Source: an uncultured Eubacteriales bacterium | Lineage (GTDB): Bacteria; Bacillota; Clostridia; Monoglobales; Monoglobaceae | Direction: 5' to 3' | Assembly (NCBI GenBank): GCA_900550775.1 | Contig: URTH01000075.1 | Coordinates: 1-7,800, forward strand | Length of the DNA: 7,800 nucleotides | Shown here: positions 5,125 to 7,800 of the stretch, in pieces | Position numbering within the stretch: the stretch's first letter is position 1 | Layout of the letters: the number at the start of each line of letters is the position of its first letter | The notes under the pieces: model-generated | Seen by the model: only the letters and a program-made list of their open reading frames with translations | Told to the model about the DNA's origin: nothing | The model's database searches: none | Made by a program: the position numbers and the translations under genes

Positions 5125-6806
5125 ACCGTCTCTCTCCTTTTCGCAATCATTTTTTGTACCGCGTGCTCGTCCTCTGCCATCAGAACGTCCCGCGCAAACT
5201 TTTTCGCATCCGCAAGGTCAATGCCGGATATTTTATATTTCATGCGGCTGACCATCGGCAGCGGCACGCTGAATTTTTTCAGTCCCATGCCCAGCAAAAT
5301 CTCGGTAAAGTCTGTGTTTGCGGCCAGATCACCGCATACGCTGACCTCGATTCCCGCATCCATTCCTGCCGCGATAACATCGGAAATCAAACGAAGCACT
5401 GCCGGATGACACGGCTGATATAGTGCGCTGACCGCGGCGTTGCCCCGATCGGCTGCCATCACATACTGCACCAGATCGTTTGTACCGATGCTGAAAAAGT
5501 CACAGTGCTTTGCAAACTGCCTTGCCATCAAAGCGGCCGCCGGCGTCTCAATCATGATGCCAAGCGAGACCTGCTTGCAGTAATCCGCATTCTGCTGTCT
5601 GAGCCGTTCCTTGGTGCGCCGCAAAAGCTCCTTAGCCGACCTGATTTCATCAAGGCTTGATACCATCGGCAGCATTACCTTAACCTGTTTTCCGACGCCG
5701 GCGCGTAAAATCGCTTCCAGTTGTGCCATAAATACATCGGGGTTTTTCAGGCAAAGGCGGATTCCGCGGCATCCCAAAAACGGGTTTTCCTCCGCATCAC
5801 ACGGAAGGTACGGAAGCGGCTTGTCACCGCCGACATCCAGCGTTCGAATCGTCACCAGGTTCGGCGCAACGGCATCAATTACCGTGCGGTATGCCTTGGT
5901 CTGCTCCTCAATCTTCGGCATGGTCTGATAGGAGGAATATAAAAATTCCGACCGATAAAGACCAACGCCGTCAAACTTCTGTTCCTTGCTGCCGCTGAGG
6001 TCTGCCGGCTTGCCGATGTTGATACAAACGGCAATTCTGCTGCCGTCCTTGGTATAGGCGTCCGCCTTTTTGATTTCCTCTAAGCGTTTAACAAGCGCCG
6101 CCTCTTCCTGCAAAAGCGCCTGATACCTCTGCGCCGTCTTTGCATCCGGCTCGGTCACCAACTCACCGTGATAACCGTCTAAGTATGCATTGCCCTCTCC
6201 GACCGCCGATTTTAAGTCTTTCACGCCGACCACAGCCGGGATTCCGATGGACTTTGCCAAAATCACAGTATGGGACGCGGCGCCGCCGTATTCGGTCACC
6301 AGACCTGCCAGGCGCCGGTGGTCGAAACGCATGGTGTCAACCGGTGTCAGCTCGTCTGCGGCAAGGATATACTTCTCCTCACCGTCCGGAAAGACAATGT
6401 CGCCGTCCTCTCCGCGGAAAACCTCTAAAAGCAGCTTTCCGATATATCGGATATCATCCGCTCTCTGGCGCAGATACTCGTTTTCCTTTGCACTAAGGAT
6501 CGCGGCCATCGACTCGCAAACCTTGATAATCGCCGTTTCCGGCTCGGTGCCGGCCGCAATATCCTCCTTGATCGGCTCCATCAGCATGGCGTCCTCCAGC
6601 AGCATCCCATAGGCTGCAAAAATCTTCGCCTGCTCCTCGCCCAGTGTTTTCAGGGTTTTCTCCTGCATGGCCTTTACCGATGCCTGTGCCCTCTCGATGG
6701 TCTCATCAATGGTGATCGGTGTGCTCTTTTTTGCCTCTCTCTTCAGATAAAAGATCGGGCCGGAGGTAATACCCGGTGCGCCGGGGATTCCTTTTACAAC
6801 TTTCAT
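5121..6806 (-). CDS. ptsI: PTS Enzyme I (PEP-protein phosphotransferase)
   Basis: Enzyme I takes phosphate from phosphoenolpyruvate and passes it to HPr, powering all PTS uptake. The protein has 561 residues, close to the family's usual length. Landmarks in order: MKVVKGIPGAPGI at the N-terminus, GGAASHTVILA with phosphorylated His179, GLYRSEFLY (282-290), DVGGDKPLPYL (324-334), NPFLGCRGIR (341-350), IMIETPAAA (417-425), FFSIGTNDLVQY (437-448) and VCGDLAAN with catalytic Cys491. The final motif departs from the usual CGE(M/L)A(G/S)D. The frame stays open upstream to 6914, but those 36 Arg-rich residues are the HPr gene read out of frame. ATG 6804-6806 has GGAG eight bases before it and starts like the family. 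It lies five bases after HPr and overlaps EIIA by four. The position inside a sugar operon suggests a dedicated or extra copy unless it is the genome's only one (inferred). Confidence 0.95.
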   Translation of the reverse strand: MKVVKGIPGAPGITSGPIFYLKREAKKSTPITIDETIERAQASVKAMQEKTLKTLGEEQAKIFAAYGMLLEDAMLMEPIKEDIAAGTEPETAIIKVCESMAAILSAKENEYLRQRADDIRYIGKLLLEVFRGEDGDIVFPDGEEKYILAADELTPVDTMRFDHRRLAGLVTEYGGAASHTVILAKSIGIPAVVGVKDLKSAVGEGNAYLDGYHGELVTEPDAKTAQRYQALLQEEAALVKRLEEIKKADAYTKDGSRIAVCINIGKPADLSGSKEQKFDGVGLYRSEFLYSSYQTMPKIEEQTKAYRTVIDAVAPNLVTIRTLDVGGDKPLPYLPCDAEENPFLGCRGIRLCLKNPDVFMAQLEAILRAGVGKQVKVMLPMVSSLDEIRSAKELLRRTKERLRQQNADYCKQVSLGIMIETPAAALMARQFAKHCDFFSIGTNDLVQYVMAADRGNAAVSALYQPCHPAVLRLISDVIAAGMDAGIEVSVCGDLAANTDFTEILLGMGLKKFSVPLPMVSRMKYKISGIDLADAKKFARDVLMAEDEHAVQKMIAKRRETV

Positions 6807-6811
6807 TTTTC

Positions 6812-7066
6812 TCACTCCGCATCTAAGGTTTTTACCAGTGCCTGAACGGCCTTTTCTTCGTCCTCGCCGTTTGCCCTGATTGTGATGGTTTCGCCCTTGA
6901 CGGCGCCGACGCAAAGCACCATCAAAATACTTTTTGCATCGTAGATATCGCCGTTTTTCAAAATTTCAATCTTGCTTTGAAACTTTCCTGCCGTTTTACA
7001 AAAATCGTAAGCCGGTCTTGCGTGCAAGCCCTCTTCATTTTTAATCTGATAGTCTACCTGTACCAT
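6812..7066 (-). CDS. ptsH: HPr phosphocarrier protein
   Basis: HPr shuttles phosphate from Enzyme I to EIIA proteins in the cytoplasm. This 84-residue protein is near the standard length. The motif GLHARPA (13-19) contains the phosphorylated His15 and Arg17. DAKSILMVL (43-51) carries Ser46, the residue that HPr kinase/phosphorylase modifies in Firmicutes for catabolite control. Because His15 is present it is HPr, not Crh. The start is well supported by AGGAGGT at 7074-7080, seven bases before ATG. It sits between the regulator gene (12 nt) and ptsI (5 nt), the usual ptsH-ptsI order but embedded in a sugar operon. The region after Ser46 (VLCVGAVKG) differs a little from the common version. Confidence 0.95.
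   Translation of the reverse strand: MVQVDYQIKNEEGLHARPAYDFCKTAGKFQSKIEILKNGDIYDAKSILMVLCVGAVKGETITIRANGEDEEKAVQALVKTLDAE
6815..6818 (-). promoter_or_regulatory. Ribosome binding site that decides the Enzyme I start
   Basis: GGAG in the last codons of the HPr gene (GCGGAGTGA) precedes ATG 6804-6806 by eight bases. This supports the 561-residue protein and argues against the longer open frame. It also ties Enzyme I translation to HPr translation. Confidence 0.65.
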
Positions 7067-7073
7067 ACAAAAA

Positions 7074-7080
7074 ACCTCCT
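7074..7080 (-). promoter_or_regulatory. HPr ribosome binding site overlapping the regulator stop codon
   Basis: AGGAGGT is close to a perfect Shine-Dalgarno sequence and shares bases with the TAG stop (7079-7081) of the upstream regulator gene. A ribosome finishing the regulator would sit on the site, so translation is probably coupled or competitive. The strong site fits HPr being needed in excess over the regulator. Confidence 0.7.
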
Positions 7081-7800
7081 ACCATAATCGTAATATTTTT
7101 AAAACTTCCTCTTCTTTCGTCAATTTTTTCAGCTTTTCACATTCCGATTCGTTTTCCATAAACGCAACCATCGACTTATAAAATCCGATGATCCGCTCCT
7201 TCACTTTCTCATCCTCTTCAAAATCGAACGCCAGAAGAAACAGCATGTCAACTTTATCTCCGTTTTCGTTCCATGCAATCGGTTCTTTCAGGCTTACAAA
7301 CACCGCCGTCGAACGGTTGACGTATTCTCCGAGTCCGTGCGGAATCGCAATTCCCTTTCCGATGTCTGTTGCCATACTGTGTTCCCGCTCCAGCACCGAC
7401 GCTTCAAACTGCGCGGTCACATAGCCCATATTCTCCAGCTTTTTGCAAAGCGTCTTTAGCAGCAGCTCTTTGGAAGAAACCTCACACTGCAAAAACAAAA
7501 GCTCTTTGCGAAACAGTTCTGCATTCGGTGTAAGATGCCGCATCGTTTCTTTTCGGCTCAGCCGCAGCGTCTTGATATGGTGTTTTAGCTTGTCCACATC
7601 CTTTTCGTCCAGCAGATGTCCGACCTCTATCACGTCCCGGTGCAGCTGATAGGCGGAAAGCGAGATGGTTGAGATAATAAAATCGCACGGTTCGCTTTTA
7701 ATTTTTTGCATTTCCCGTACCGAAAACACATTGGTGATTCGCAGTTCCGGGAAGTTGCGTGCAATTTTTACTTCCAAAATGCGCGAGATGCCGATGCCGT
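7079..7800 (-). CDS. MtlR/LicR-type PTS-controlled transcriptional regulator, C-terminal part (5' truncated by window edge)
   Basis: Only the last 240 or so residues are visible; the frame is open to the right edge. The first visible residues, GIGISRILEVKI, then IISTISLS about 35 residues later, match an EIIB(Gat)-like domain (P-loop …GIGTSRLL… followed by D-x-I-I-S-T). Its phosphorylatable Cys, if present, lies just outside the window. After a linker comes an EIIA (fructose/mannitol)-like domain with IGKGIAIPHGLG, whose histidine lies at 7337-7339. The order EIIB-like then EIIA-like is that of MtlR, LicR and ManR-type activators, which carry DNA-binding and PRD domains upstream and sense PTS phosphorylation. 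A TTG at 7775-7777 is not the start because homology continues before it. It lies 12 nt upstream of ptsH and presumably controls the operon. A bifunctional EIIBA transporter protein is the less likely alternative. Confidence 0.8.
   Translation of the reverse strand, partial: GIGISRILEVKIARNFPELRITNVFSVREMQKIKSEPCDFIISTISLSAYQLHRDVIEVGHLLDEKDVDKLKHHIKTLRLSRKETMRHLTPNAELFRKELLFLQCEVSSKELLLKTLCKKLENMGYVTAQFEASVLEREHSMATDIGKGIAIPHGLGEYVNRSTAVFVSLKEPIAWNENGDKVDMLFLLAFDFEEDEKVKERIIGFYKSMVAFMENESECEKLKKLTKEEEVLKILRLW

Noticed and set aside
4713..5423. A 236-residue plus-strand open frame antisense to EIIA and Enzyme I
   Set aside because: Its Arg/Pro/Ser-rich composition is typical of shadow frames, and the opposite strand encodes two certain PTS proteins.
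1..7800. CRISPR array, insertion sequence, phage or defence genes, tRNA/rRNA
   Set aside because: No direct-repeat array, transposase, integrase or structural RNA was recognised; all sizeable stretches are covered by PTS, aldolase or signalling genes and no gap exceeds 90 bases.

Overview
The window looks like the chromosome of a low-to-mid GC Firmicute, most likely a gut-type clostridial lineage. This is inferred from strong AGGAGG-type ribosome binding sites, very tight gene packing, a fructose-family PTS, an HPr that keeps the Ser46 regulatory site, and a PP2C phosphatase next to an FHA-domain protein. No marker gene fixes the taxon. I see no mobile element, CRISPR array, tRNA or rRNA.

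Plus strand, 1-1321: two signalling genes. The first is the C-terminal part of a PP2C-type Ser/Thr protein phosphatase, cut by the left edge. The second encodes a membrane-anchored protein with a very acidic linker of about 130 residues and a C-terminal FHA (phosphothreonine-binding) domain. A hairpin at 1335-1364 lies between this pair and the convergent operon and can serve as terminator for both.

Minus strand, 7800 down to 1383: one tightly packed eight-gene operon for uptake and breakdown of a ketose-like sugar. In transcription order it runs: MtlR/LicR-type PTS-controlled regulator (C-terminal EIIB-like and EIIA-like domains only, cut by the right edge), HPr, Enzyme I, fructose-family EIIA, EIIB and EIIC, then two tandem class II ketose-bisphosphate aldolases. 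Spacings are 12 nt, 5 nt, a 4-nt ATGA overlap, 51 nt, 14 nt, 87 nt and 17 nt. The 87-nt gap holds a long imperfect hairpin.

How the genes work together: the operon carries a whole phosphorelay, PEP to EI to HPr to EIIA to EIIB to sugar, plus the sensor that reads the relay and two enzymes that would split the product. Fructose-family permeases normally deliver a ketose 1-phosphate. A kinase (FruK or TagK type) would then make the 1,6-bisphosphate for the aldolases, but no kinase is visible here. The sugar is not settled: fructose, tagatose or another ketose are all possible. The most interesting points are the divergent aldolase pair without a kinase, the sugar-dedicated ptsH-ptsI pair, atypical motifs in EIIC, Enzyme I and aldolase 2, the intercistronic hairpin, and the hyperacidic FHA protein. 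Nothing in the window proves a wholly new system.
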